Below, piece after piece: positions 49,301-60,700 of a stretch of DNA of 64,000 bases. A program made the translations under genes and the position numbers. The DNA is from Colius striatus (Eukaryota; Chordata; Aves; Coliiformes; Coliidae), in assembly GCF_028858725.1 (NCBI RefSeq), contig NC_084767.1, forward strand, positions 4,081,501 through 4,145,500. The letters are read 5' to 3'. Under the pieces are notes generated by a model. It did no database searches. It had not been told where the DNA came from and was given only the letters and a program-made list of their open reading frames with translations. The stretch's first letter is position 1, and each line of letters opens with the position of its first letter.

Positions 49301-52300
49301 AGGGAGGAGCAAAAACAGACAGTTACGCCTTATTGCTTGTCCTTTAGTTCATGTTGCAGTTAGTGTGAACTTTGGATCTGGGGTCACTTCCAGCTCACAT
49401 CTAACACAAACGGGACTGCAACTAACAGCTCCAAGGAGCAAATATCAGTCAAGCAGCCCATCCAATATGTTTACAGTATGGCACTGAGAAAATTTTAGAG
49501 TTTCCACTGAAAGCCCTTGGAAGTTACAATTCTCGATTCACCCCCCTTCCTCTGGAAGAAACCACACTGAAAGTTGCTACTGTATGTTCACTGTGCCTTC
49601 CTTGGACACCACGAAGAACTCTGCTAACTGAGCAACAGACTTACAGTGTTTTAATGATTTATTTTCATGGCCAAAAGACAACTTCTCGGCACTTGCAAGT
49701 ATAGGAGTTTGGCTACCGAGTGTGTCAGAACAAAAGACATTCACTTGCAACCAGGACTCTATTCTTACCATGATGGAGACCATTCTTCTGATACATGTTA
49801 CTGGGTAACGTATCTCGATTCCACTCGGATGGCCTCAGCATTCTTTCTTGTTGCGATGGGGTTAGCTGCTCACTGTACTCCCAGAAGTATCTTCGCTTGC
49901 CTCTTTTCCGACAGGATATTGCAGTCATTTCTTTTAAATCCTCCACAGAATCATTTTCATACCCTAAAAGGATGTATTGCATGGTTTATATAATGTTGAC
50001 AAAACTGTTTCTGGCCCTTTAATGGAGGACAGAGTATTCAAGAGCAAAACCACAGTCGAGGCCTGTTTTACATTATCGAACAGACTTGGTTTGCAGCGTC
50101 AACTGCAACTGGCAACTTGCCTTATATCCAGGGACAGACATTGATTCAGTGATGGTGCTTCATTAGTTGAAAAGAAACAAATTATTTATGCATTGAAAGC
50201 CCCTTTACATTCTCTGACCTCTTAAGCTCTATTGCTCTTCTCCCCCACAATCCCATCACAGCAGTGTACAGATAACAGCTGTTGGACACTGTTCTTCCAT
50301 CCTTACAATCCTCTCCCTGAGTTTGCAGGAGCATAATCCTAACTTGTCTCCAGAGTTTAATTCATCTCTAATCAGAAAGCATGAGAAGAGAAGCAGACAA
50401 TAAAGATGGATTAGCAAAAGATCTATAAAGAAAGCAAAATCATTCAGTCATAGAATATTCAGAGTTGGACTCAATGATCCTACTGGGTCCCTTCCAACTC
50501 CTGCTCTTCCTTAAGTTTTAATATCAAACCACCCACCTCTATTAGGCTACAGGAGGAGGGGGGGGGGGGGCGTCTATTATCAGGGCAATGACCTAAAGCC
50601 CATAGCAAAAGACCATCCAAACTGAAGGGATCTAGACACAAGCAGTTCAGTATCTTCCTCAGCTCTTTAGTGGGACGAAATGACTATCAGTCAACCTGCA
50701 CAATATTTTAGAGGTGTACTGTGATGCACTCAATATGACAAACTGTTTGTGAAGTACGTGGAAACTGTAATGCCATTAATTCATTGCATCATTAATGCCA
50801 TTAATTCACTGCATCAGTATTTACCCTGCAGTTATGTAAACACAAACCACGGTTTTAAGCAAGTGGAGGCAACTTATACTAAGGTTAAAAAAGCCCAAAG
50901 CACTGCACCACCTTTTGTACTAAAATGCTATGAATAGTTCACATTTACTTTAAAAGGAATGCATTTCAAACCATCACATATACTGGGGAGGCTTAAGGAG
51001 AAGCCAGGGACTGTAAGCTTAAGCCTTGACCCCGTATGTTTGAGCTCTGCTTCATCTTTTACCAGTAGCACAAAGAACACTTTCTTCTTTTAAAACAGTC
51101 CATTCAATTAGTCTGTTTGCACTTGAATTAGCAGTTGAAAGAGGAAAACCAAACTTTCTTGCTTTGGTCTGACTCCCACCTCGCAACCAAAAGTATGAAT
51201 AAAATTTAGGTGTGCAGAATGATGAGATCAGTTCTGAAGTTCTGTTTCTAATCATTTCATCGACTCATTTACTTTGATTCTCGAGTTTATTAAAAAGACA
51301 GTATTTTAAAGGCAAATCAAACAAAAAAAAATCATGCTTTATAAAACATTTTCTCTTGTATAGCCAAAATGATTGTTACAATTTTCATGAACTATAGCTT
51401 CAAATAGCATAAATATTTTAACTGTACTTCCATTTTCCCCAAATGCTGTTTGACACAAGTATCAAAATACTCTTAAAAAACCCACTTACTTTCCACTTGA
51501 AAAAACAAGGCAAGCTATGGAACTCATTATATAGACATGTATAAATTTACCCTGTCTTCATGATAACACAGAATTAAGCCAACCAATGAAAACAAATCTC
51601 TTGAAGAGCCGATGTGTACAAATGTACAAGGTTAACATCAAGACTTCCTGTTTGCTTATTTAAACTATAATTAAGTTAGCAACTTAAATTATGTTGAGTT
51701 AGTGCATCCTGCCTTGGAACTCTAACATTGACCTGCTTTCCTTTTAAAGTTACACAGAATAGGCTAGTGTACAATGTCCTAATCTAGTCTGTAACATACA
51801 GGAGTGCCACAAATCACTTCAGCTTTTCTGCACTGTATTCATCTTCCTTGAATTCTCCTCTTAGCACTTACTGTCTTTTGCAGGCTTCTAAGAAATCCGA
51901 AGGAGTTCTATTTAACTTTCAAGCCCTTTGCAGATCCCACCTACAAACCTTTGTTCTCATCCCTATCACTTTAGGTTTAAATTCACCAGGGCTAAACTAA
52001 GTAAAGCAGAGAACAGGATAGACATGAGTTCTGCATCTTAAAAGATTAAAAGCAAAAACAGCCTCACCAAAACAAACCAGGAAAACCCCTTTTCTTTGAC
52101 CATTTAATTAAACTGACCTCTGTCAAACCACTTATGAGTCTTTTTCCCCTAGCTGGTGGTGCAGGTGTGCAGAACAGAGGCAGTGCAACTTCTTTAAACA
52201 ATCTTCATGTCTCTAAAAGCACTCTCCCTCCAGCTATTTCTCCTCCAGTGCTACTGAAAACTGCATCAGTTGTTCCATCTCCCATTTCTGAAATCTCTTC

Positions 52301-55300
52301 ACTATTTGATGGGAGAAGCAGTCATTTACAAACATTTCTATTAAATGAGATAGGTAAAATATACTAGTCATGGCAAACAAAATCATAGGATCATAGAATG
52401 GTAGGGGTTGGAAGGCACCTTTAGAGATCATCTAGTCCAACCTCCCTGCAGAAGCAGGGTCACCTAGATCAGGTCGCGTAAGAACGCGTCCAGGTGGGTC
52501 TTGAAGACCTCCAAGGAAGGAGCCTCCACACCCTCCCTGGGCAGCCTGTGCTAGAAAAGTGCTGGAAAGTGCTAGAAATGTGCTAGAAATGTACTAGAAA
52601 TGTGCTAGAAAGGGCTAGAAAGTGCTAGAAAGTGCCTGGGTTGACAAGTCCCGTAACAAACTACCCTTGCAGGTGACCAATATTGCTCTATCTGTATCAT
52701 ATGGAGAATAAAAGTATTGTTGCCAAAACTTGTCTGAGAGCCAGTCACATATTCAGTTATTTCTCCAAGTTCCTGAAGTTAAGTACGTCTCAGTATCTCC
52801 TCAGACAACACAAGTGCTTTAAGAAAGCATTTCATGCGCTCCAAAAACACGCATGAAGGAGAATAAATGAAAACAAGCTGCATACAAAATACATCAGAGG
52901 GTCAGCAATAACTAATGGGTTTTTGTCATTTATGAGTTCCATCCTCATTCTAGATTTTTAATCAACTGAATTTGGTTTCAGTACTATGGAAGGTTAAATA
53001 CCCCACGCCAGGCCTATTTTTAGCAATCCCATCCATAATATTTACCTTTACTGCAAAGGTTAAAAAGCAACACAAAGCACATAGTGACACAATTTAAACA
53101 GCTGGAGACATTATCTTCTAATATAAACAAAACATATGGTGAAACTTTTAGTATCACCATACTGGAGGTGAACAGCTTCATTCACTTGAAGCTCCTGCGA
53201 GCTTGTCCAAGTGCCTCAGTTACTGCACTGCACGACACAGTGGGATTTAGAAGGCCAGAGCAATTGCTCGTCAGGAACACTTGAACAAACAACAGTTAAT
53301 GGAATTCCACCAGCTGAAATCCCAGCATTCTAACATGACATCTCTTTTTTCAAGGTTAGCAGGCTTACTGTGCAATGTGCCTCCGTGGGCTGCAAGGCGC
53401 TGCGCAGCACAGCAATCATCACAGAGCTGTAATAGCTACTCAGAGCCCCAGAAAGGAGAGGGAGTTCAGTTCAGAAGAAGGGAGGAAAAAGGTTTTAAAA
53501 TGCTCACAAAAATGTGTTGTGTACATGTAGAAGTAACATAAAGGGCATAATGCTTAATATGTTTCAATGTCAGCTCAGGAAATCGACTTAGAAAACAATT
53601 CAATCTGGGAGTTCATCATGACCAGCACTAACAAGCAAGCGTTAGGGAAGCTGTTGTTTTTAAAAGGGCAACATTTCAGCTGCTTCCCCCACCTCCCCCC
53701 AAGTTACATATTGCCAAATGTCTGACTATCTTAATTCTTATACTCTACTACAAAGCATTTATAGAATGTGAACATTTGAATACTTTCTATAATTAAACTA
53801 ATACTTGGTTACAGTCCTGTCCCTTTCCCTTCAGAGTTTATTTTTTCACAACATCACCGCTTTGTTACCTTCTAGCTGAAGGTTTGTTCTCATTTCTGTT
53901 GTTAAGGCTCCATTTCTACATGCAGAAGACAGGAATTCAGCATCCTTTGAAAACCCACTAAGAATTACTGCTGAAAACCACCAAGAAACAGTTCTATTAG
54001 TTTCAGTGGTAGGGATTCCTTTGGATTCTGTGGAAAACATTACCTATATAGGAGAACTTCAGTAATTATGAGATTATTTCTCTCCAGCTATTATTTCATA
54101 TCAGCTAACTCTGGATAAATTCAACCCTCAGCAACCTACTGAAGCACTGGAAGGCTCTGCATGTCCTATCATCAAGCCATGAAAAAAGAAGACAGCAATT
54201 GCAGGCAGCTGCTCTACAACCTTAGGCTACAAGCTAGGTTTCCTGAATTCTCTTATTATTTTTGTTGCATGAGCACAGTTTATGCATTTTTTTGGTCAAA
54301 GCAGGGCAATAGAGCCCTTGTAGACTTTTCATTAATTACATTTTGCAAAGCACTTAGACAATCTGGGACGACAGTTCATAATTTGAGTGTTGCTCATCTG
54401 TAACTATAAAGGATTCAAAGGCACTTTTTCCCACTTGGCAGGCAACTCCGTTATCCTCCCTGTTAACAAAGTGCAATACTGCTGGTACCTGGTTCTGAGA
54501 AGGTGTCGCTGATGTCATCATCTTTATCATCCTCGTAATCTTCTTCCTCATCATCGTTTTCAGACAGCTCGTGCTCACTGCCAAATCCCTCGTCATGGTC
54601 CTCATCTTCAATATCATCCTCATCATCCTCCTCCTCCTCGGGGTCTCCTTTGGCTGACTGCTCACCCAAGCTGTCTGTTACAAAAAGAGAATAGTTGTGC
54701 TCTTCTTTCTTCTGTGAAGAATCCGACACTGATGTGCTGGCAGAAAGACTGCTCTCCCCCACAATAAGTCCTGGGGTTTCCTGGGGTGGACTGAGGAGCA
54801 GTTCTTGAGCCTCTTTAAAAGGCAAAACAGGAGGCGTACTGTGACCGTGAGGGGACTCGATTCCTTTTCTTTCTTGTCTCTTTGCTACAGCACCACAATA
54901 ACAGGTGTTTTCCTTCGCTGTGTCAGCACGTGTTTGGCTCAGCACCGGCCTGCTCTGTGGCAAAGGATTGATCTTTACTTTTGCCTTTTTAACATAGTCT
55001 TTACATTCCACATGAATGTTCACCTTCTCGTTATTGTACACGTTGGTCTTCACCATGATTTGTGTACTGGAAGCAGGCTGAGTTGCAGGTTTGCTTGCCT
55101 TCTGAACACAGTCCGATAAAGGTGCCTCAGCCTGAACGTTCTTGGAGGAACAGACTGGGGCTGCTGCTCTGGTTGCAATTTTTTTGCCGGGTAAGAAAGA
55201 ATTTAACGGGTTTTGTTTTACGCTGAACAGCAAATCGGGGTAATAGAGTGAATCAGAAACAGGTTGGGAGTCCTCACTGTTAAGCTGAGCCAGGGTTGGT

Positions 55301-57560
55301 GTTTTGCTTATCACCTCTTCGTCTTGGTATGGACTTGAAAAGTCATCAAGGCCTAGGTAATCCACCTCTTTTGTTCCCCAGATGTCACAGCTGGTTAATT
55401 TAGTGTACTTAGTTAAGTCTTCACAGTAAGTGTCCCACTGCTCCCACTTTGACGTGAGAGCAGCTTCTTTGTCCAGGATGTCCGTAAAAGACTCCAAGTT
55501 CTCAAGGTCTTTGCAGTCCTCCATTGAAAGTAAGTTGTCTCTGGAGCTTTGCTGATAGTCCATTTCTCTGTCCTGTGCATAATAAGACGAGTTCAAAATT
55601 AATACCACAAAAAGTATCAATCATCTCTTCCCTCTACTTGATCTAGTATGGTGAGCTTAACTCCAGTGACGTGTTAAGAGCGATAACGTAGGAAGATACC
55701 TCCGCTTCCAACTGGAAGCTGTTTTTGAGGGTCAGAATGAAGTCCAGCTTCCATGCTTCATCAGCAGAACTCTCTGAAGAGATGGCTAAAGTTACAAGTC
55801 AAATGCCATTGGATTCTTTTCCAATGTCACTGCAAATTCAGCTGGTCACCAGGAACTAGTCTAGTACCATTATCCATGTACTTAAAATACAAAAGACATC
55901 ACAGGCAAGCTACTCCAGTCTCTATTAACCTAGGTCAATATTTGTTGTGTCCTTAATAGAACATGCTCATGTTTTCCAGTTCCTGGAAAACCTCATTCTA
56001 ACATGATCAATTAATGACTGCGAACTACCTTTCCCCTTTGATGCAGGGGAAAAAAAACCAAACCAGGAATGCCAGTTCAAGTAGCTCATGAGTCGACTTT
56101 TATTTGGCTTCCCCTGCGTTCACAGCTTGGGTGAAGTAGCATATAGCTGCTCTTGCAGAAAAGACTGTAAGGAAGAGTCTCAAGCACCATTACATAACAT
56201 CAACACAGCTCTACTTGAGACTTGGATGTCAAGCCTCTCCTGATAGCTGGCTGTAACAAGCATCTATTGAGGAAGCATCACATTTGCTGGACAAGCAGTC
56301 TCTTCGCTAATCAGTAGCTACAAGTAATGAATAATTTTCTAGCATTCTTGAACAAACACCCCAATTTATTACTACACTAACTCAGGGTATTAGTCAAGGA
56401 GAGGAAGTTAATGGACACACACAGAAAGATGACCTACCAGTTCATACATGAAGTCTGGATCTGAACTGCTTGCCAAGAGATCTGTGCTCATCAGAGTCTG
56501 TTCTGAAAATGCATGGCTCCGAAAGGCGTCCCCAAAAGGAGGGTCCATTCCACTCACACTGGGCTACAACAAGATTGATACTGACATTTGAAGCATGCTA
56601 TAAAAAAAGACATATTCTTTTCTTCAACAAAACATACAGAGTACTGCCATTTCATCCATGCCTCTGAACTTGTGCTGCCCTTTCGTCTGGAAGGCTTTTA
56701 CCTACACACATAAGCAAGACGCTTCTCGGAGCGAGAGAATGCTTTTAAGAGCAGCTAACAACATGCAGCTCTTTAATCAAAGGACACATTTGTATTCGTC
56801 ATATAGCTGCAACAGCATTGCTCATTCACTCTTTTTTGTTGGTTTGAAATTCTCATGGGTTTGCCAAGTGTAGGGATATGTTAGCATTCGTAGAGGAGGA
56901 GAGCAAGTACTGGCAAGATCTGTGAGTATCAACAGGCGCTACACGCTTGCAGGGCCTTCACCCTAACACAAACCACTCTGTGCTAAGGCAGTGTTGACTG
57001 TTTTTTAGAGCCATTAGAACTCAGAAAACTTCCACCTGAGATGGTAACAAAAGCAACATTTATTAGAACTAAATCAAGAGTGCTAGTCTCTTGAGAACAA
57101 AGTGGAGCTTTGCAAAAAAACCCATTATGCAGGATGCCTGGGCAGCAGAGAATGGGCAGCAAGGTTTTCTGCTACATTTAATTCCAGGCCTCTATTTCTC
57201 TTCTAGACACACTCGCCCCGAGGGTTGGGAAGGGAGAAACACTGCTCTGCTGAAAGTCATTCAGTGTGGTGATGTGTGAATCACTGCAGTAATAAAAGGC
57301 TGCTCTCCAGGCATCCACCCTCAGCCAGACAACAACTTCGCCTTGTGAACAAAGACAGAACCAAAAGCAGCAACTTAGCTTGTGCCATATACACCACCAT
57401 GACCCTGAAAAATATACACCACTTCACCTCCTAGAAATCTCTCTGCTGATGCCAGTCAAATTTGCTCTAAAAACTTTGTGGGGTTTTTTTTCTTTTACAA
57501 AAAAGGAAACAAAATTATTTGCAGAAGCAAATAAAATTGTATCAGACTTACCTGAGGCAT
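46301..57560 (-). CDS. CREBRF: CREB3 regulatory factor (CREBRF/Luman recruitment factor), eight coding exons
   Basis: Coding exons in transcript order are 57,560-57,552 (MPQ only), 56,563-56,438, 55,572-54,489, 49,963-49,769, 47,889-47,700, 47,254-47,181, 46,780-46,658 and 46,416-46,301 (stop TAA). All phases agree and give 638 aa, against 639 in human. An acidic Glu/Asp-rich tract lies at about 350-400. A bZIP-like segment lies at about 520-585: a basic part with [17 protein letters not shown], then a weak zipper with few heptad leucines. The C-terminus ends [13 protein letters not shown]. The family is nuclear, recruits and destabilises CREB3/Luman, dampens the unfolded-protein response, and affects energy storage. 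The codon for Arg456 (CGA at 49,817-49,815) corresponds to human Arg457, the site of the Polynesian R457Q adiposity variant; here it is the ancestral Arg. Upstream non-coding exons are not resolved. Confidence 0.97.
50446..50505 (-). repeat. CR1 3'-end fragment with an inverted core
   Basis: TCATAGAATATTCA followed by GAGTTGGA is the start of a reverse-oriented CR1 tail, and the right flank TCCAACTCCTGCTC also fits that orientation. The 23 bp between the stems GAGTTGGA (50,462-50,469) and TCCAACTC (50,493-50,500) read in the opposite orientation. It lies in CREBRF intron 3. Confidence 0.8.
50568..50580. repeat. Poly-G run
   Basis: Thirteen uninterrupted G follow an AGGAGGA segment in CREBRF intron 3. 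This is a likely assembly or length-variable site. Confidence 0.85.
52380..52550 (-). repeat. CR1 LINE 3'-end fragment, reverse orientation
   Basis: ATCATAGGATCATAGAATGG and GGTTGGAAGGCACC begin the element, and GATCATCTAGTCCAACC follows. The element then continues through ACGCGTCCAGGTGGGTCTTG to CTCCACACCCTCCCTGGGCA. This is a CR1 tail in the intron of CREBRF (same transcriptional strand as the gene). It is the same subfamily type as the copy at 63.7 kb. Confidence 0.9.
52548..52640. repeat. Tandem GTGCTAGAAA-type repeat at a CR1 junction
   Basis: About eight imperfect 10-12-bp units of the type GTGCTAGAAAT run directly from the CR1 words CAGCCTGTGC. In the related copy at 63.7 kb this position reads CAGCCTGTGCCAGGGCTCC. 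The array therefore seems to have expanded from CR1 sequence. Confidence 0.85.
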
Positions 57561-57700
57561 TTCCAAGCCCAGATTCCCCAAATCCAATTCCAAACTTCTT
57601 GTTTTATTCACCTGTAGATTCCTTTCCAGCTTTACTTCAGTCTCAGTGAGTTTACACAATCCATGCAATGAAATTTTTCCTTAGGATAACTTCAGTTCAC
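57561..57700 (-). other. CREBRF: Probable CREBRF 5' UTR part of the start-codon exon
   Basis: This is sequence immediately upstream of the MPQ start codon. The exon's 5' border is uncertain. One possible acceptor is CTACAG at about 57,611-57,616, and an exon starting further upstream is also possible. In the longer form an 11-codon upstream open frame (ATG at 57,664-57,662, stop TAA at 57,634-57,632) would be included. Confidence 0.4.
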
Positions 57701-60700
57701 CCTGTTGGAGCTCTTCTATTTGTGGACTTTTCTATATAGAATAAACACAGCAAAACCCCAAGGAAGTGAGTAATTCTTCACCAAAATGTAGTGCTTAAAA
57801 GACAGCCAAAGTGAAGTAAACACAAAAATTTCCCCCGAAAAGTGATTATTCCTCGTGCTGGAATGTACAGCAATTTTCTTCCCCTGCCATCTTTCATCAA
57901 ATGAAAAGCCACAGATGATGCAAAAGAGTTCCTGCAAAAACCTTTTTGGTCGAGTTACATTTTGTTGCTTTTTTTGCTCGCTACCGAGACCATGAGCTTT
58001 ACAGATGTAAGAAAAGAAAAGCCTGCCTAATTGGAAATAATGACTAGCATGCTGCTGGGTATACAATAGAGGGGAAAAAAATCTTTATGACTAATACAAC
58101 AGAGCCAATAAATTCTAAAAATGTCTCAGGCAAACGTCTCAAAATTCTAATTTCAGAATAGGCAGTGATATAGTTCCAGTGGTATCTCCTCCTTTTCTTA
58201 AGCGATTAATCCATCCAGCATGAGATAAGATTATACCAATCACTCACACAGCAACATCTAGTGGCAGAGGATCACAGCAAGCATGCTCACCCTCCTGCAG
58301 CTGGAGAAGGGAAAAGACCGACTTCCCCAAGAGAACAAATTACAAATGCTGTCAAATTCAGAGTCATCTAATAAAAAACCAAATCTTCTCTATTCATTTC
58401 AAGTAAGGCACATGAAATCGGCTCAGCCTATCTATTAGCAATTTTACCAGTTTAGTAGTTTCTACAGACCTGCTGCTACTTCAGCTATACATCTAAAAAC
58501 TTTTCAGAGCCTCAGACGCTGCTTAATCCTGTGTTTCTAACTGTGTCAGGGGACAAAAAGGGAATGGTAGAAAAGCAAGCAACTTAGTACAAACATTAGT
58601 AACTATATCTACGATAAAAGTAGGGCAAAAGACTTGTAAAATAACTAACAGGAAGTCAAAAAGAACAATGTTGTACCAAAAACAATAACATAGAAAAATA
58701 AAGTCATCCATGGTATCAGACTGTAGTATCTAACGTAACTATGTTGTCTTCAAGGACACTGTTTTCCTGCAGTCTTGCTTGCCTGCAAGATCCCCACCCT
58801 TATATAAAAAGTCTCTTTAACAAAAAAGTTGCCTTAGAGGAGCATAATCAGAAACTGGCACATCATACTTGTACTTTATCAGAATTATCAGTTAAAATAG
58901 ATTTGTTTCTTTGAGCAGAATTCTTCACTCCATCAGACTTCAGTGCAATCCGGTCAGGCTATGCTTATTCTCTTGTTTTGAATAAAAACTCCCAACTAAT
59001 AAAGTAAAAGTGTTCTCCTCCAGCAGAGCTGCCCTCAGAACCCTCCTCCCACCAGCACATGACAGCATCCCCGTGATGATTCCTACTTTCAGATCGTACC
59101 GCAGCTACTTTATTCCGTTTGGCATATATACCATCAGACTGTGGTAAAAAACAGACACTATGTAATAAAGCCTTTACCTATCACAATATATTGCTTTTCA
59201 AATAGCAGCTAGAGTATCAAGAACAACAATTACAAGAGCAGTTATACCCAAGTTCTCAGCCCCATGCTACCACTGCCGAAGCGAGCCATTCCTCACAGGG
59301 CCTTGTGTCAAACAAGAGCCAGTTCCTTTCCAGCAGATTTCCTCTCTGCTCTAAAACTTCCAGGGAACTTCATTTACTTAAAGTAACATTTAAAGCTGAG
59401 CTTGTGTCCCAAAGTAACATGCTTCATCAGTCTCTGTCTCCTTTCACACAGCAAAGGCCTGACTGCAGCAGAACTAGTCCTTCCCATCCTGGTAATGCAA
59501 CATGAAGGACTGAATCACTTTTCAACCTGGCCTAGCTTTTAAAAACAAATAAATGATGTAGGTAAAGAAAGAGGTGAGGAGAATATCATCTAATGTCAAT
59601 CTACACCTGAGTACTATCTTGCTTTCTTTCCATACAGAGTGGCAGAGAATGACGCCTTTGCATCAGAACATCAGGTAAATGCTTATCAAGGACAATACCA
59701 GAACAGCACCAGCGTCATCTGCACTCACATGGGAGACTGTCAGAGTTCTGCCACTGCACAGTACGAACAGGAAAGGAAGGAGATGGTTGCTGCTTCTTTA
59801 CTGGTTATTCTTTGTCATGGTTTCGTTGAAACATGTACCTCAAGCCATTCCACTGTGTCTGGTGCACAGCTAGGAAACGGGAGTGAACCTTCATCTGTAC
59901 TGACACCGACTGCAGTAAAAAATGCCTCCAGCCACCTGGGAGCTTTTGGATCATTTAGAAATCTTCAAAATAGACATTAAACATTCAAAATACTTTTAGC
60001 ATCTCAAAGACTGGAGTGATCTTTAGCTATAAACTTAGAGTACCATTTAAGAATGACAGTGTATGTCTTTCCAGGTCAAAAAACTACGTACTGATTGCTC
60101 CTGTCATTCCATTTGTACTTCATTCTTGACGTTTTTTAATATCAATATTTAAATGCGACTGGAATCTTATTAGGATTTATTCAAACATTCTACAACAGAA
60201 GCTCTATGGAGGAAGGAAATGTGGAGAGGCCATAAAAAGAAAGATACCACCTCGGGGAACTGCACAATCCAGGCATGCTTCACGCTCCCAACACAGCAAA
60301 CCTGCTTCCATCTGCTTTCTAGATTTCCCAGAATCATCAAGACCTTCTCTAAAAGACTCCCAGTGTTCACACTTAACTACTCGCAGTTTTGGATGAAGTG
60401 GTAAATAAAGACATATAGTAGGAAGTCAACGACACATATGGAAGCACAGATGTAAAATCTGAACTCCTTATGAAAGAAAGTAACTTTGTAGACTGCAGTT
60501 GAACTCCCATTTTCACTGAATTTGTCGTTACTGGTGCTCTCAGACTGATTTAGAACAGAACAATACGGCCGTTACGTTATCTATAATGAACAAGCATTTG
60601 AATGAACTGAAAGATTTGTGGCAGAGCTCAAGAATAGCAGTATAAGAATTACTGGAGATAACTATAGCAGGAATTTCTACTTCAGGACATCTTTCATTAA

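Noticed and set aside
54463-55620. 385-codon - strand frame read as a complete gene
   Set aside because: It is the large internal CREBRF exon (55,572-54,489). The first 16 codons and the last few are intron read-through.
59639-59980. 113-codon + strand frame as a possible exon antisense to CREBRF
   Set aside because: No family resemblance was recognised and no convincing flanking exons were found.
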